64,000 bases of DNA from NCBI GenBank assembly GCA_903901055.1, contig CAIUPO010000063.1, positions 62,001 through 126,000 on the forward strand. Direction: 5' to 3'. Below the pieces are notes generated by a model. It was not told the origin of the DNA. It did no database searches and saw only the letters and a list, made by a program, of their open reading frames with translations. This document shows, piece after piece, positions 18,874 to 28,224 of the stretch. The position numbers were made by a program, and so were the translations under genes. This stretch comes from an uncultured Bacteroidota bacterium (lineage in GTDB: Bacteria > Bacteroidota > Bacteroidia > JABEUT01). Position 1 is the first letter of the stretch, and every line of letters starts with the position of its first letter.

Positions 18874-19200
18874 ATGAAATACCAAAAAGGACAAAGCGGC
18901 AATCCTGATGGCCGGCCAAAAGGAACTTACACAAAAGTCAGTTCCAAACAACGAGAGTTTTTACGCGAATTTATTCTCGATAACAAAGAAAAATTCGAAA
19001 CCGAAATCGGAAAATTAGAGGGTAAAGAGTTCCTCCAATTATATCTTTCCCTAATGCAGTACATCCTTCCAAAACCGGCTACAGCCGAGCTTAAGGAAGT
19101 CCCGAAATTGGAGGAATTTATTGCCATGACACCTGAAGAAAGACAGATAGCCATGGAAGAAATAAGGGAATCTATAAATAAAGAAAAAGCCAAACTATGA
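18874..19200 (+). CDS. Small GQSGNPxGRPKG protein (DUF5681-like, putative DNA-binding)
   Basis: MKYQKGQSGNPDGRPKGTYTKVSSKQREFLREFILDNKEKFE; AT-hook-like GRPKG. Start trimmed to the ATG after the array (ORF opens at 18766). Confidence 0.65.
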   Translation: MKYQKGQSGNPDGRPKGTYTKVSSKQREFLREFILDNKEKFETEIGKLEGKEFLQLYLSLMQYILPKPATAELKEVPKLEEFIAMTPEERQIAMEEIRESINKEKAKL

Positions 19201-19538
19201 GAAATGCAGTGAAAAAACGAATGCGGAAATTGGATGAAGAACGCAGGAAAAAGCAAGTGGAGAAGATTGACAATATGCAAGAGACGGAAAATGTTTTGGG
19301 AATGGTTGGCACCGAATTTATAACCAAATATCCTGAAGGCAGTTATATCACATTTACAAGTGACCGGAAAAAGGGTGAAGAAATCACCCAGGTATCCTGT
19401 GCATGGTATGATAAAGAGGGAACCAAGAAAAATTTTGTAAGCAACCCGCCCGAATGGCAAAACATTACCCAGGAAGAGGCCGAAAAAATTGCCAAAAAAT
19501 TCGACCAGTCTATGTTTCTAGGGATGGTATATGTTTAG
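19197..19538 (+). CDS. Unknown protein, translationally coupled to the GRPKG gene
   Basis: ATGA overlap with the upstream stop; basic N-terminus MRNAVKKRMRKLDEERRKKQVEK. Confidence 0.65.
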   Translation: MRNAVKKRMRKLDEERRKKQVEKIDNMQETENVLGMVGTEFITKYPEGSYITFTSDRKKGEEITQVSCAWYDKEGTKKNFVSNPPEWQNITQEEAEKIAKKFDQSMFLGMVYV

Positions 19539-19565
19539 AATAATTAGCAATTCTCCAATCAATTA

Positions 19566-20603
19566 CTAATTATTAGAGAGCGCAGCGAGGTTCGCAATCT
19601 TGTATAGCAGCCTTGCACCTACGTTTGCATCCCATTCATCGTTGCCGGGCGCTACTTCATTAATATCAAACGACACTATTTTTCTTCCTGATTCAACTAC
19701 CTTTTCAATCAGGTAAACCGCTTGGTGGTATTCCAGTCCGCCAGGGACAGGGGTTCCGGTATTGTGGCAGAGTTTAGGGTCTAAGCCATCAATATCAAAA
19801 CTGAGATACACGTTTTGCGGAAGTTGGTCAATAATATTTTTTGTAATCTGTTTCCAGGTAGTGCCCTCATACATGCGCTCCTTCATAGCCTTGTCCGAAA
19901 AGAGCTTCACCCTCCCTTTCGAATCTTGAATCAATTTATTTTCACCTTCCGAAAAGTCACGTATACCAACCTGCACAAGCCTTTCAAGGTTCTTTATCTT
20001 CAATGCATTAAACATAATGGATGCATGAGAGTAAGTGAAGCCCTCGTAGGCATTGCGCAAATCGCAATGTGCATCAATATGTAATATCCCGAAAGATTTA
20101 ACCCTTTCGGAAACCGCTTCCATCAAGCCAAGTGGGGTACTGTGGTCACCTCCTATTAAAGCAACTATTTTGTTCTTCTTCAAAAACCCAAGTGACTTGG
20201 ATTTAACATGTTTCCTGAAGTCATCACACTTCTTGTTCACCTCATCACGTATGGCAAGCATAGGCTTAGTATCGCCCTTGCCTTCTACAAAAGCATCTAA
20301 ATAGGTTTCTACTTTTTTGCGGAGAGTGCCATTTAGCTTCTCAAATTCTTTTGGAAACACATCCATGGCAATGCCCGTCTTCCAGGCATTGGGTATGCTT
20401 TCATCAAACAAATCAACCTGGCAAGATGCGTCCAATATAGCCTTCGGGCCTTTGGAAGCGCCGGTTCTGTATGACACCGTCACATCCCAAGGGACTGGGA
20501 TTGCAACTACACGTGCATTATCAACAGTGTAAGGAAGTCCGTAAAGCGTGCCCACCGCAGCAGGTGCATCCGGATCGAATTGTATAGAAGTTTTTTTGCT
20601 CAT
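19566..20603 (-). CDS. Agmatinase/arginase family protein
   Basis: GGDHSTPLG, HIDAHCDLR and SFDIDGLDP metal-binding motifs. Confidence 0.9.
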   Translation of the reverse strand: MSKKTSIQFDPDAPAAVGTLYGLPYTVDNARVVAIPVPWDVTVSYRTGASKGPKAILDASCQVDLFDESIPNAWKTGIAMDVFPKEFEKLNGTLRKKVETYLDAFVEGKGDTKPMLAIRDEVNKKCDDFRKHVKSKSLGFLKKNKIVALIGGDHSTPLGLMEAVSERVKSFGILHIDAHCDLRNAYEGFTYSHASIMFNALKIKNLERLVQVGIRDFSEGENKLIQDSKGRVKLFSDKAMKERMYEGTTWKQITKNIIDQLPQNVYLSFDIDGLDPKLCHNTGTPVPGGLEYHQAVYLIEKVVESGRKIVSFDINEVAPGNDEWDANVGARLLYKIANLAALSNN

Positions 20604-20628
20604 GGTTTGTTTATTGAAGTCCCAAAAA

Positions 20629-20667
20629 TAAAAAAGTCCCTCCGAAGAGAGACTCTTTTATTTTTTC
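20629..20667 (-). terminator. Terminator-like hairpin AAAAGTCCCTC...GAGAGACTCTTTT
   Basis: Inverted repeat flanked by A/T tracts downstream of the HU gene. Confidence 0.6.
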
Positions 20668-20679
20668 AAAAAAAGTAAA

Positions 20680-20952
20680 TTACTTTACTTTAGATGCTAA
20701 CTCAGCGCCAGCTTTGAATTTTACCACTTTCTTAGCAGCGATCTTGATTGCTTTTCCGGTTTGTGGATTGCGTCCATTACGGGCAGCTCTCTTAGCTACT
20801 GAAAAGGAACCGAAACCTACAAGAGCGATTCTGTCGCCTTTCTTGAGAGCTTTGGTTGCTGAAGAAATAAATCCGTCAACTGCACGTGCAGCATCAGCTT
20901 TGGTGATTTTCGCCTCACCGGAAATGGCATCGATTAATTCTGCTTTGTTCAT
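20680..20952 (-). CDS. HU family DNA-binding protein
   Basis: [29 protein letters not shown]...[38 protein letters not shown]. Confidence 0.97.
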   Translation of the reverse strand: MNKAELIDAISGEAKITKADAARAVDGFISSATKALKKGDRIALVGFGSFSVAKRAARNGRNPQTGKAIKIAAKKVVKFKAGAELASKVK

Positions 20953-21119
20953 TTTGTATAAATTTTATTGGTTAATACTGATGCGAATATATTATACATC
21001 TCAATATGTACGCACGTTCTCAGGTTAAATTACCCCAAAATTGTTGATAAATGGGGTGTTTTGTTAATAACTCACCCCGAAAAGGGCATTATATAAGGGA
21101 TTTTGGATGACAATTTCCA

Positions 21120-22085
21120 TCAGTTAACAATATGCCAGCCCTCCTCCTCCAACCGGAATCCCCTTAGAAAATCGGCTACAGGCATGGTTTTACGGCCTTC
21201 CAGTTGCAATTCTTTCACCTCAATAGCACAATCACTGCATCCTATATATATATGTATACTGTCCTTTATTAGTATCTCTCCCGGAGCTACTACAATATCA
21301 TGACTAACTAATGAGCTATAAATTTTTAACGTAAGCTGTTTACCTTCCTTATTCTCCAATACCGTCCAAGCTGCCGGATAGGGGCTTAATCCACGGATAA
21401 AATTAAAAACTTCATGGGCAGGTCTGTTCCAATTTATTTTACAATCATCCTTAAATATCTTAGGTGCAGGCTTTAGATTATCCGTGCTAAAAGTATCCTG
21501 TGGAACGTCAGCAAAAAGGCCGACTGCGATATAATCAACAGTCTTAACCAACAAGGCAGAGCCGGTATTCATCAGATTATCGTGAACGGTGCCGGCATTA
21601 TCACTTTCAAGAATAGCCACCTTCTCCTGTAATAAAATATTGCCTTTATCAATATCCTGATTAATAAAGAAAGTAGTAACCCCCGTTTGTTTCTCTCCAT
21701 TAATAACAGCCCAGTTAATGGGCGCAGCACCTCTGTATTGAGGCAATAGCGAGGCATGAAGATTAATAGTTCCCAATTTAGGAAGCCTCCAGACCACTTC
21801 TGGCAACATACGGAAAGCCACTACCACAGCTAAGTCTGGAGTCAACTCCTTTAATTGAGAAATGAAGTTTTCATCTTTTAATTTCTCAGGCTGTAATACC
21901 GGCAAGTTATTTTGGATTGCATATTCCTTAACTGCAGATTGCTGCAACTTCAAGCCACGGCTTGCAGGGCGGTCAGGCGCAGTTACAACTGCTACAACCT
22001 GATGCCTGCTTTTAACCAGCGCATCCAGGCTTGCAACTGCAAACTCAGGCGTACCCATAAATACTATACGAAGGCTCTTATCCAT
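21120..22085 (-). CDS. fmt: Methionyl-tRNA formyltransferase
   Basis: FMGTPEFAVASLDAL; HASLLPQYRGAAPINWAVINGEKQTGVT. Confidence 0.97.
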   Translation of the reverse strand: MDKSLRIVFMGTPEFAVASLDALVKSRHQVVAVVTAPDRPASRGLKLQQSAVKEYAIQNNLPVLQPEKLKDENFISQLKELTPDLAVVVAFRMLPEVVWRLPKLGTINLHASLLPQYRGAAPINWAVINGEKQTGVTTFFINQDIDKGNILLQEKVAILESDNAGTVHDNLMNTGSALLVKTVDYIAVGLFADVPQDTFSTDNLKPAPKIFKDDCKINWNRPAHEVFNFIRGLSPYPAAWTVLENKEGKQLTLKIYSSLVSHDIVVAPGEILIKDSIHIYIGCSDCAIEVKELQLEGRKTMPVADFLRGFRLEEEGWHIVN

Positions 22086-22095
22086 TTATTAATTT

Positions 22096-23259
22096 CTATT
22101 GTCTCTTAGTTGGTTCCCACACACCAGTCGAGCCACCGCCAATGGCTTTAAACATTCCGATAAACACTGCAAGGTTAGTGAAAAAGAAATACCTGACGAT
22201 ATGCATAATCCGGAAATGCACACCGATTTTATACATTAAATAATCGATAGGAATTAAAAACAATAAAAAAATCTCCCCCCAGAAAACATAGGCGTAGAAA
22301 GGGATTTGATAAGCAACGGCGAAACTTGAAATAAAAATAGCCAAAAACAAAACAGGGCCAAACCACCGGATGGCTTTATGCGAAAAAAAACAAAAACTTA
22401 TTTTCCCCGGGCGGAAAAGAAGAAAGAAAAATGCAAAAAAATTCTGAAAACTGCCTGTGGCAATCCTGACCTTTCGCTTAAACTCTACCTTGGGCTTATG
22501 CGATACATCTTCATATACCATTGCATTCATTTCACTGATGGCCTTACCGCCTTTTTCGAGAACTCTCATGTTAATATAAAAATCATCGACAAGGAAGCTG
22601 CCCGGCACATTGTGGTAGTAATCCTTTCTTAAAGCATAGCAGCCACCAAACGGGCCCATCATGGAACCCCACAGAACACCTTCCTTGTGTTTTGCAATCA
22701 CCTCCTGCCTTACATAAAAACTCTCGGCAACTGCGGCTCCGGGCTTTCCCGTTCCTTTGTGCATCATGTGCGAATCAACAAGAGCAATCTCTTTATTGGC
22801 AAAATGCTTGAGCAATTCCTGTAAAGTGTTTTCGGCAAACATAACGTTTGCATCAGTTATCACCAGTATTGGATGATTAGAGAGTTCGGTCAATTTGTTA
22901 ATGATTTTCACTTTCCCGGTCCGTTCCAAAAAGGCCTCCAAATGCAGGGTTTTATACTCTTTCGAAAGTTCTTCAATGATTTCATTCGTCTTATCGGTAC
23001 TTGCATCTGACCCGACAAATACTTCTATTTTATCAACCGGATAATTACCCGAATAAATGCTTTCTATTTTTTCTGAAATTACTAATTCCTCGTTGTGAGC
23101 TGCAATCAAAATAGACACGTTGGGCAGTTCTTCATAGGAATAAACTATACTGTTCGATTTCTTAGAACCCGCAAGCAGATTGAGCAATTGCGGATATAAC
23201 AAATAGGAATATATAAGCAACCCGAGCGATATCCAGAAAATGAGTTGAGCGATTATCAT
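22096..23259 (-). CDS. Family 2 glycosyltransferase, membrane-associated
   Basis: VSILIAAHNEE, GSDASTDKT, ITDANVMF; C-terminal TM helices. Confidence 0.88.
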   Translation of the reverse strand: MIIAQLIFWISLGLLIYSYLLYPQLLNLLAGSKKSNSIVYSYEELPNVSILIAAHNEELVISEKIESIYSGNYPVDKIEVFVGSDASTDKTNEIIEELSKEYKTLHLEAFLERTGKVKIINKLTELSNHPILVITDANVMFAENTLQELLKHFANKEIALVDSHMMHKGTGKPGAAVAESFYVRQEVIAKHKEGVLWGSMMGPFGGCYALRKDYYHNVPGSFLVDDFYINMRVLEKGGKAISEMNAMVYEDVSHKPKVEFKRKVRIATGSFQNFFAFFFLLFRPGKISFCFFSHKAIRWFGPVLFLAIFISSFAVAYQIPFYAYVFWGEIFLLFLIPIDYLMYKIGVHFRIMHIVRYFFFTNLAVFIGMFKAIGGGSTGVWEPTKRQ

Positions 23260-24476
23260 TAGGCTGGATTTTGGCTTTTGTCCTTCATTCTGTCTTTATA
23301 AAACCCTATTAAATTATGCGATATTTTTTTTACATCATACTCGCTTTCCACAAGTATCCTTCCGTTCTTTCCAATATTTGCCGCAAGGTTCAAATCCTCC
23401 AATGCACTGCAAACCGCTTCGCAAAAATCCACCGGTTTATCCTTTACCAAAACATCTTTCCCAATATTGCATTCTATCCCTTCTATCCCCATTCTGGTTG
23501 TTACTATTGGCTTAGCCATAGCCATGCCCTCAATAATTTTAACTCGCATTCCGCCTCCAGCAAGCAAAGGTACAATCATGATGTTATACTCTTGCATAAA
23601 TGTTTTCGCATCCTCCACCTCACCATGAAAAACGACTCCTTTGTAAACGCCTTTACGAATACTTTCGGGCATCTTTCTCCCTGCAACATGAAATTTAATA
23701 TGCGGATACCGCGCATGAATATCACCCCAAATAGTTGTAAGAAACCAATCCAGTCCCTGCACATTTGGCAACCAGTCCAGCGCTCCGATAAAAAAAAGCG
23801 AATGCGGATGCTTGCTTTCCTTAGGTGTATATTTAGAAATATCCATTCCAAAAGGAATATTTATCATTGGGGCCTTGCATCCCGTTCGCTTAAAATAATT
23901 GAGGTCTCGATGGGTAATTGTTGCAATGCCGTCAAAATGGTTAACCACATTTTCCTCGTAGTCTTTAAGTTGTTTCGATAAGGTCAATAAGTACTGCTTC
24001 TTTAAACCGCTTTTCTCCTCCTTTGCCAGTTTGTGCCAGATTTTCCACTCCACATTATGTCCCCTGAGAACGATTGGAGCCTTCGAGTTTTTCCTTATAA
24101 GATTTATATAGGGCGCTAGATAAAGGCCCTCCAAATGTATGATATCGAACTTTTCCTTTTGCAATATTTCTGCAAGTTTCTTTCCGAATTTTTCCGATTT
24201 AAATCTCGAAACATTATAAGACCTCCCGGCCAAAAGTGCCACCAATGCATTAATTGGTTTTACCGATGTATCCATTGTAATAGCCTCCAGCTGCCTGTCG
24301 CTTCTGAATTTTTTGGGGATAGATTCCAGATCGATGAAATGCTTTTTGGTATTCATGGCAAGCAGTTTCACCTCCACACCTGCTTGCAGCAAGCCTTCCG
24401 TAATGGCATTAGTGGCCAATGCTCCCCCATCTTTTTCGGGATATGGAATTTTATTACTTAGTTGAAGTACCTTCAT
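23259..24476 (-). CDS. Family 4 (GT-B) glycosyltransferase
   Basis: MKVLQLSNKIPYPEKDGGALATNAI; VPLLAGGGMRVKIIEGMAMAKPIVTT. Confidence 0.88.
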   Translation of the reverse strand: MKVLQLSNKIPYPEKDGGALATNAITEGLLQAGVEVKLLAMNTKKHFIDLESIPKKFRSDRQLEAITMDTSVKPINALVALLAGRSYNVSRFKSEKFGKKLAEILQKEKFDIIHLEGLYLAPYINLIRKNSKAPIVLRGHNVEWKIWHKLAKEEKSGLKKQYLLTLSKQLKDYEENVVNHFDGIATITHRDLNYFKRTGCKAPMINIPFGMDISKYTPKESKHPHSLFFIGALDWLPNVQGLDWFLTTIWGDIHARYPHIKFHVAGRKMPESIRKGVYKGVVFHGEVEDAKTFMQEYNIMIVPLLAGGGMRVKIIEGMAMAKPIVTTRMGIEGIECNIGKDVLVKDKPVDFCEAVCSALEDLNLAANIGKNGRILVESEYDVKKISHNLIGFYKDRMKDKSQNPA

Positions 24477-24506
24477 CAGGGCAGGGTGAAAACCCAAAAT
24501 TAAAAA

Positions 24507-24857
24507 TTATAACTCCACTATAACACTCACTTCGTCCACCTCGCCCCCAATCGGAGGATTCTTCTTTATCACTTCTACCGAAAGAGAAGTGATGCTTGCA
24601 AATGTGTTTTTAAGATTATCTGCAATGCGCTTAGCTACGTGTTCTATTAACTTAGAACGGATACCCATTTCATGTTTCACAATTTTATACACGTCCACGT
24701 AGTCTACCGTTTCATCTAACTTATCATCCGAAGCTGCATTTGCAAAGTCACCTTGCAGCGAAACATTAACCACATAATCCCCGCCAATTACAGCCTCCTC
24801 CTGCAGACAGCCATGGTAGGCATAAATGTGAATTGATCTTATATTAATTGTGTACAC
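24507..24857 (-). CDS. folB: Dihydroneopterin aldolase
   Basis: IRSIHIYAYHGCLQEEAVIGGDYVVNVSL; KKNPPIGGEVDEVSVIVEL. Confidence 0.93.
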   Translation of the reverse strand: MYTINIRSIHIYAYHGCLQEEAVIGGDYVVNVSLQGDFANAASDDKLDETVDYVDVYKIVKHEMGIRSKLIEHVAKRIADNLKNTFASITSLSVEVIKKNPPIGGEVDEVSVIVEL

Positions 24858-24862
24858 CCGTT

Positions 24863-25210
24863 TTATTTTGACACAAAACTAATGATTAATAGAGTCAGCA
24901 CTGCAGCATTAATAAGGATTGTGACAACTGACTTCAGGAATTTCCATATCATGGCACAGTAAATCAGCAAACTGATGGTTGCAATACCAGCTATATAAAA
25001 CGGCCAACTTTCGTGCTTTTCAAATCCAAAATAAGAACATGCCTGAATAGCACCGCAAGTAATCAGTACATGCCCATCCATCAAGAGCCGCAATAGTTCA
25101 CGGTCATATTTCTTCCCATAATCGGAACGAAGCACAAATATGTCATGCAGGATGCCGTTTACAACAGCCCATACGCCCGCCCCAAGAACCACTAAGGATA
25201 AATAACTCAC
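24863..25210 (-). CDS. Small multi-TM protein of unknown function
   Basis: Four hydrophobic helices; overlaps the next gene by 4 bp. Confidence 0.55.
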   Translation of the reverse strand: MSYLSLVVLGAGVWAVVNGILHDIFVLRSDYGKKYDRELLRLLMDGHVLITCGAIQACSYFGFEKHESWPFYIAGIATISLLIYCAMIWKFLKSVVTILINAAVLTLLIISFVSK

Positions 25211-25860
25211 TTCACTATTTTAAAGTTGAAATTAGGGTTGCCAAATTTCATCATCAGTCGCACCCATATTGGTAAAAGCATTTCCATGGTACGGGCGCCG
25301 GTAATGTCGCCCAAATCAATAATCGATTCCCATCCAAAAGACTTTATTATTTCCAATACAGTTGCTTTAGCAGATTCATCGTTACCGCACATGAAAAAAT
25401 CATGGGCACCTGAAGCCACCATAGTGGGGTTTACCATCAGCACGCAGTTCATTGTATTAAATGCTTTCACCACCTTAGCGCCCGGTATAGTTCTCTGAAT
25501 TTCCTCCCCAAGTGAATTAGTATTACTTAATGAAGGTATTAAAGAGGGTGGCATACCTTTGGAAAAATCAAGCGCGTTAGATACATCCACTAATATTTTG
25601 CCGTTCAGATTGTCGGCTCCGGCAGCTTTCACGGCATCTATTGCTCCATCACCTTTGGTGCAATTAAAAATAATTTCACCGAATGCGGATGCATCTGCAA
25701 ATGTGCCTTGCGTGCCATTTGCTCCGGCTTCTTTCACCCACTTAGCCGCCTTTTCATTAGTGGCTGTTCGTGAGCCCATCTTTACCTGATGCCCCAACTG
25801 CACTAACTTAGTGCCTAAGGTAGCACCCACCATTCCTGTTCCTAATATTCCTATTTTCAT
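25207..25860 (-). CDS. NADP oxidoreductase coenzyme F420-dependent-like family
   Basis: MKIGILGTGMVGATLGTKLVQLGHQVKMGSRT Rossmann motif. Confidence 0.85.
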   Translation of the reverse strand: MKIGILGTGMVGATLGTKLVQLGHQVKMGSRTATNEKAAKWVKEAGANGTQGTFADASAFGEIIFNCTKGDGAIDAVKAAGADNLNGKILVDVSNALDFSKGMPPSLIPSLSNTNSLGEEIQRTIPGAKVVKAFNTMNCVLMVNPTMVASGAHDFFMCGNDESAKATVLEIIKSFGWESIIDLGDITGARTMEMLLPIWVRLMMKFGNPNFNFKIVK

Positions 25861-25865
25861 AAAAT

Positions 25866-26474
25866 TTAATTTACTTTTTTATAGATTACCGGGTCTCCCC
25901 AAGGTGAGGAGACAATTAATTCTTTATCATAAAGTTGTAATACTTTATAAATGCTACCGTAATATTCAATTTTAACACCATCGGAATTGCGATATTCGCC
26001 TGGTTCACTTTGCCATAAATTCCAATTGGATGAGCACGCACCATGAATTTCCTTTAGATTTTTGAGCAAACAGAAATTACCCTTAGTCATTTCTTTATCC
26101 CCCCGTTCAAATAAATAGAATCCTGTTCCTTCGTATTCATCCCAATTTATAATTGTATCGGTTAATCTTAGCTCATCAAAAGCCCTAATTGTATCTTTAT
26201 AATAAAACATTATTCCAGCTGCTCTTCCATTTAATAAGTTGTTTCCAAAAAACAAACCAACGTTTGTATCACTCGCACACCGCCATGTCCCATTGAGTTT
26301 TTCCTTTAAAGTAGATTCCGTAAACTCTTGCTTTTGTATCAGCACACATGAATTGGGGTAGAACATTTCTTGTTCTCGGGCCTCATTATTTGCAGCAATA
26401 AAAGGGTATGGCCCCTGCGCCTCGCAATAAATAGAAAACAAAAACGAACTAACTATAAAGAGAAATGATTTCAT
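25866..26474 (-). CDS. Secreted protein of unknown function
   Basis: Signal peptide MKSFLFIVSSFLFSIYCEAQ; long ORF. Confidence 0.5.
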   Translation of the reverse strand: MKSFLFIVSSFLFSIYCEAQGPYPFIAANNEAREQEMFYPNSCVLIQKQEFTESTLKEKLNGTWRCASDTNVGLFFGNNLLNGRAAGIMFYYKDTIRAFDELRLTDTIINWDEYEGTGFYLFERGDKEMTKGNFCLLKNLKEIHGACSSNWNLWQSEPGEYRNSDGVKIEYYGSIYKVLQLYDKELIVSSPWGDPVIYKKVN

Positions 26475-26563
26475 TTAATTTTAAATTCAAATCAAATATA
26501 CAAAATTTTCATTCGACAATCAGGTTCAAACCTCTATATTTAACCTCCACATAACACACCACT

Positions 26564-27550
26564 ATGACTTCGAGAAGAGACTTTATAAAAAAATCAGCAT
26601 TTGCATCTGCATTTGTTGTTACCGGATTACCAAAATTTGGAAAGAGCGCCCAATTGCCGAGCACTTCAGGTACAACCAAACCAATTGTAATTTCCACCTG
26701 GAAGCATGGAATACCGGCCAATGATGCCGCCTGGAAAATATTATCAAGTGGTGGGCGGGCTTTGGATGCAGTAGAGCAGGGTGTAATGGTTCCGGAAGCA
26801 GACCCGAACAATACAAGCGTTGGCTTGGGTGGTAATCCTGACCGTGATGGACATGTAACCCTTGATGCATCTATTATGGATGAAAAAGGTAATGCAGGTT
26901 CGGTTGCGTTTTTAGAGCATATCCTCCACCCTATTTCAGTAGCCAGAATGGTTATGGAAAAAACTCCGCACGTTATGCTGGTTGGCGAAGGAGCGTATCA
27001 GTTTGCGATTGATAATGGCTTCAAACGCTCCGATCAGGGAATGACACCCGAGGTAAAAGCCAACTGGGAAAAATGGAAAGCTGAAAACAAATACAATCCA
27101 AAAATTGATAAAAATAATCACGATACTATTGGAATGGTTGCGCTGGATAATGCCGGAGATGTGTCAGGAGCTTGCACTACCAGTGGCCTTGGAATGAAAA
27201 TGCATGGGCGTGTTGGCGACTCCCCAATTATTGGAGCAGGTATGTTTGCCGATAATGATGTTGGCGCTGCCTGTGCAACCGGCGTTGGTGAAGCAGTAAT
27301 AAAAATTTGTGGTTCTCACCTTATTGTGGAATTAATGCGTAATGGCAAAACACCACAACAAGCTTGTGAGGAAGCTGTAAAAAGGATTGCAAAAAAAGTC
27401 AGTAACTATAAAGATATTCAGGTAGGATTTCTGGCATTGAACAAAGCGGGAGATGTTGGAGCCTATTCAATTGTGAAAGGTTTCAATTATGCAGTTGCTT
27501 GCAATGGCCAGAACAGGCTTTTTGATTCCGATTATTTGGTGAAGGAGTAA
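26564..27550 (+). CDS. N4-(beta-N-acetylglucosaminyl)-L-asparaginase (Ntn hydrolase), twin-arginine-like signal
   Basis: TSRRDFIKKSAFASAFVV; nucleophile region NHDTIGMVALD; GRVGDSPIIGAGMFADNDVGAACATGVGE. Confidence 0.92.
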   Translation: MTSRRDFIKKSAFASAFVVTGLPKFGKSAQLPSTSGTTKPIVISTWKHGIPANDAAWKILSSGGRALDAVEQGVMVPEADPNNTSVGLGGNPDRDGHVTLDASIMDEKGNAGSVAFLEHILHPISVARMVMEKTPHVMLVGEGAYQFAIDNGFKRSDQGMTPEVKANWEKWKAENKYNPKIDKNNHDTIGMVALDNAGDVSGACTTSGLGMKMHGRVGDSPIIGAGMFADNDVGAACATGVGEAVIKICGSHLIVELMRNGKTPQQACEEAVKRIAKKVSNYKDIQVGFLALNKAGDVGAYSIVKGFNYAVACNGQNRLFDSDYLVKE

Positions 27551-27580
27551 AAGACATTGCCACAGATTCACAGATTAGAA

Positions 27581-28087
27581 ATGAAATCTAAGAAATTCAC
27601 AGGAAGGCTTAATAAAATTATTCTTTTCATTAGCCTTTGTATTCTTGCTTTCGGCTGTGGCGAAATAAAAAAAGTCATTGGAGGAAATGTAGAAGTAACC
27701 AGGTATCGGGAAATGAAATGGTTTAATGTAAAGCTATTGAAAAAGATCCAATTTTTTGATAGTACTGAGCAGGTTAATTTGCGAAGGGGGTATATTGACC
27801 TAATCCCATTTTATGTTGATAAGAAACAAGGTTCCGGAATTATTTTATATACCACGAGGGGAGACTACAATAATCGCACTCCCCTATTTGTGAAATATGA
27901 AAATGGCGGTGACCCTTATTGTGTTTTTATAGTTATTCAAAACAAGAAAGTACTCTTATTCAAAAACAATAATTCTGATTCTAACAGGATATTTATGAAT
28001 GAATTAAAAAGTGCCTTACCTACTATACCTGATTCCATAACTAGTCAAAGCTGTATATTGAATAATCTCATCTTTGTAGATGAGTAG
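27581..28087 (+). CDS. Putative lipoprotein of unknown function
   Basis: MKSKKFTGRLNKIILFISLCILAFGCGE lipobox; ORF opens at 27557. Confidence 0.5.
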   Translation: MKSKKFTGRLNKIILFISLCILAFGCGEIKKVIGGNVEVTRYREMKWFNVKLLKKIQFFDSTEQVNLRRGYIDLIPFYVDKKQGSGIILYTTRGDYNNRTPLFVKYENGGDPYCVFIVIQNKKVLLFKNNNSDSNRIFMNELKSALPTIPDSITSQSCILNNLIFVDE

Positions 28088-28182
28088 TAGCTTAGAATAT
28101 GGAATGATGATTTTCACATTTCTCCGTTCATAACTTACTCATAACTTAACATCCAACTATTCTGAAAAAACAGGCTTTGGCG

Positions 28183-28190
28183 TAACTTTG
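28183..28190 (+). promoter_or_regulatory. Promoter motif TAACTTTG upstream of dnaE
   Basis: TAnnTTTG match 34 bp before the ATG at 28225. Confidence 0.5.
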
Positions 28191-28224
28191 CAATCCTTAA
28201 AAAAATTAGGGCGAAAACAGACCT

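Noticed and set aside
18927-19460. 177-aa ORF on the - strand
   Set aside because: Antisense to the GRPKG cassette, Phe/Ser-rich with no recognisable motif; a shadow ORF.
23316-23981. 221-aa + strand ORF
   Set aside because: Antisense to the family 4 glycosyltransferase, with no domain-like pattern.
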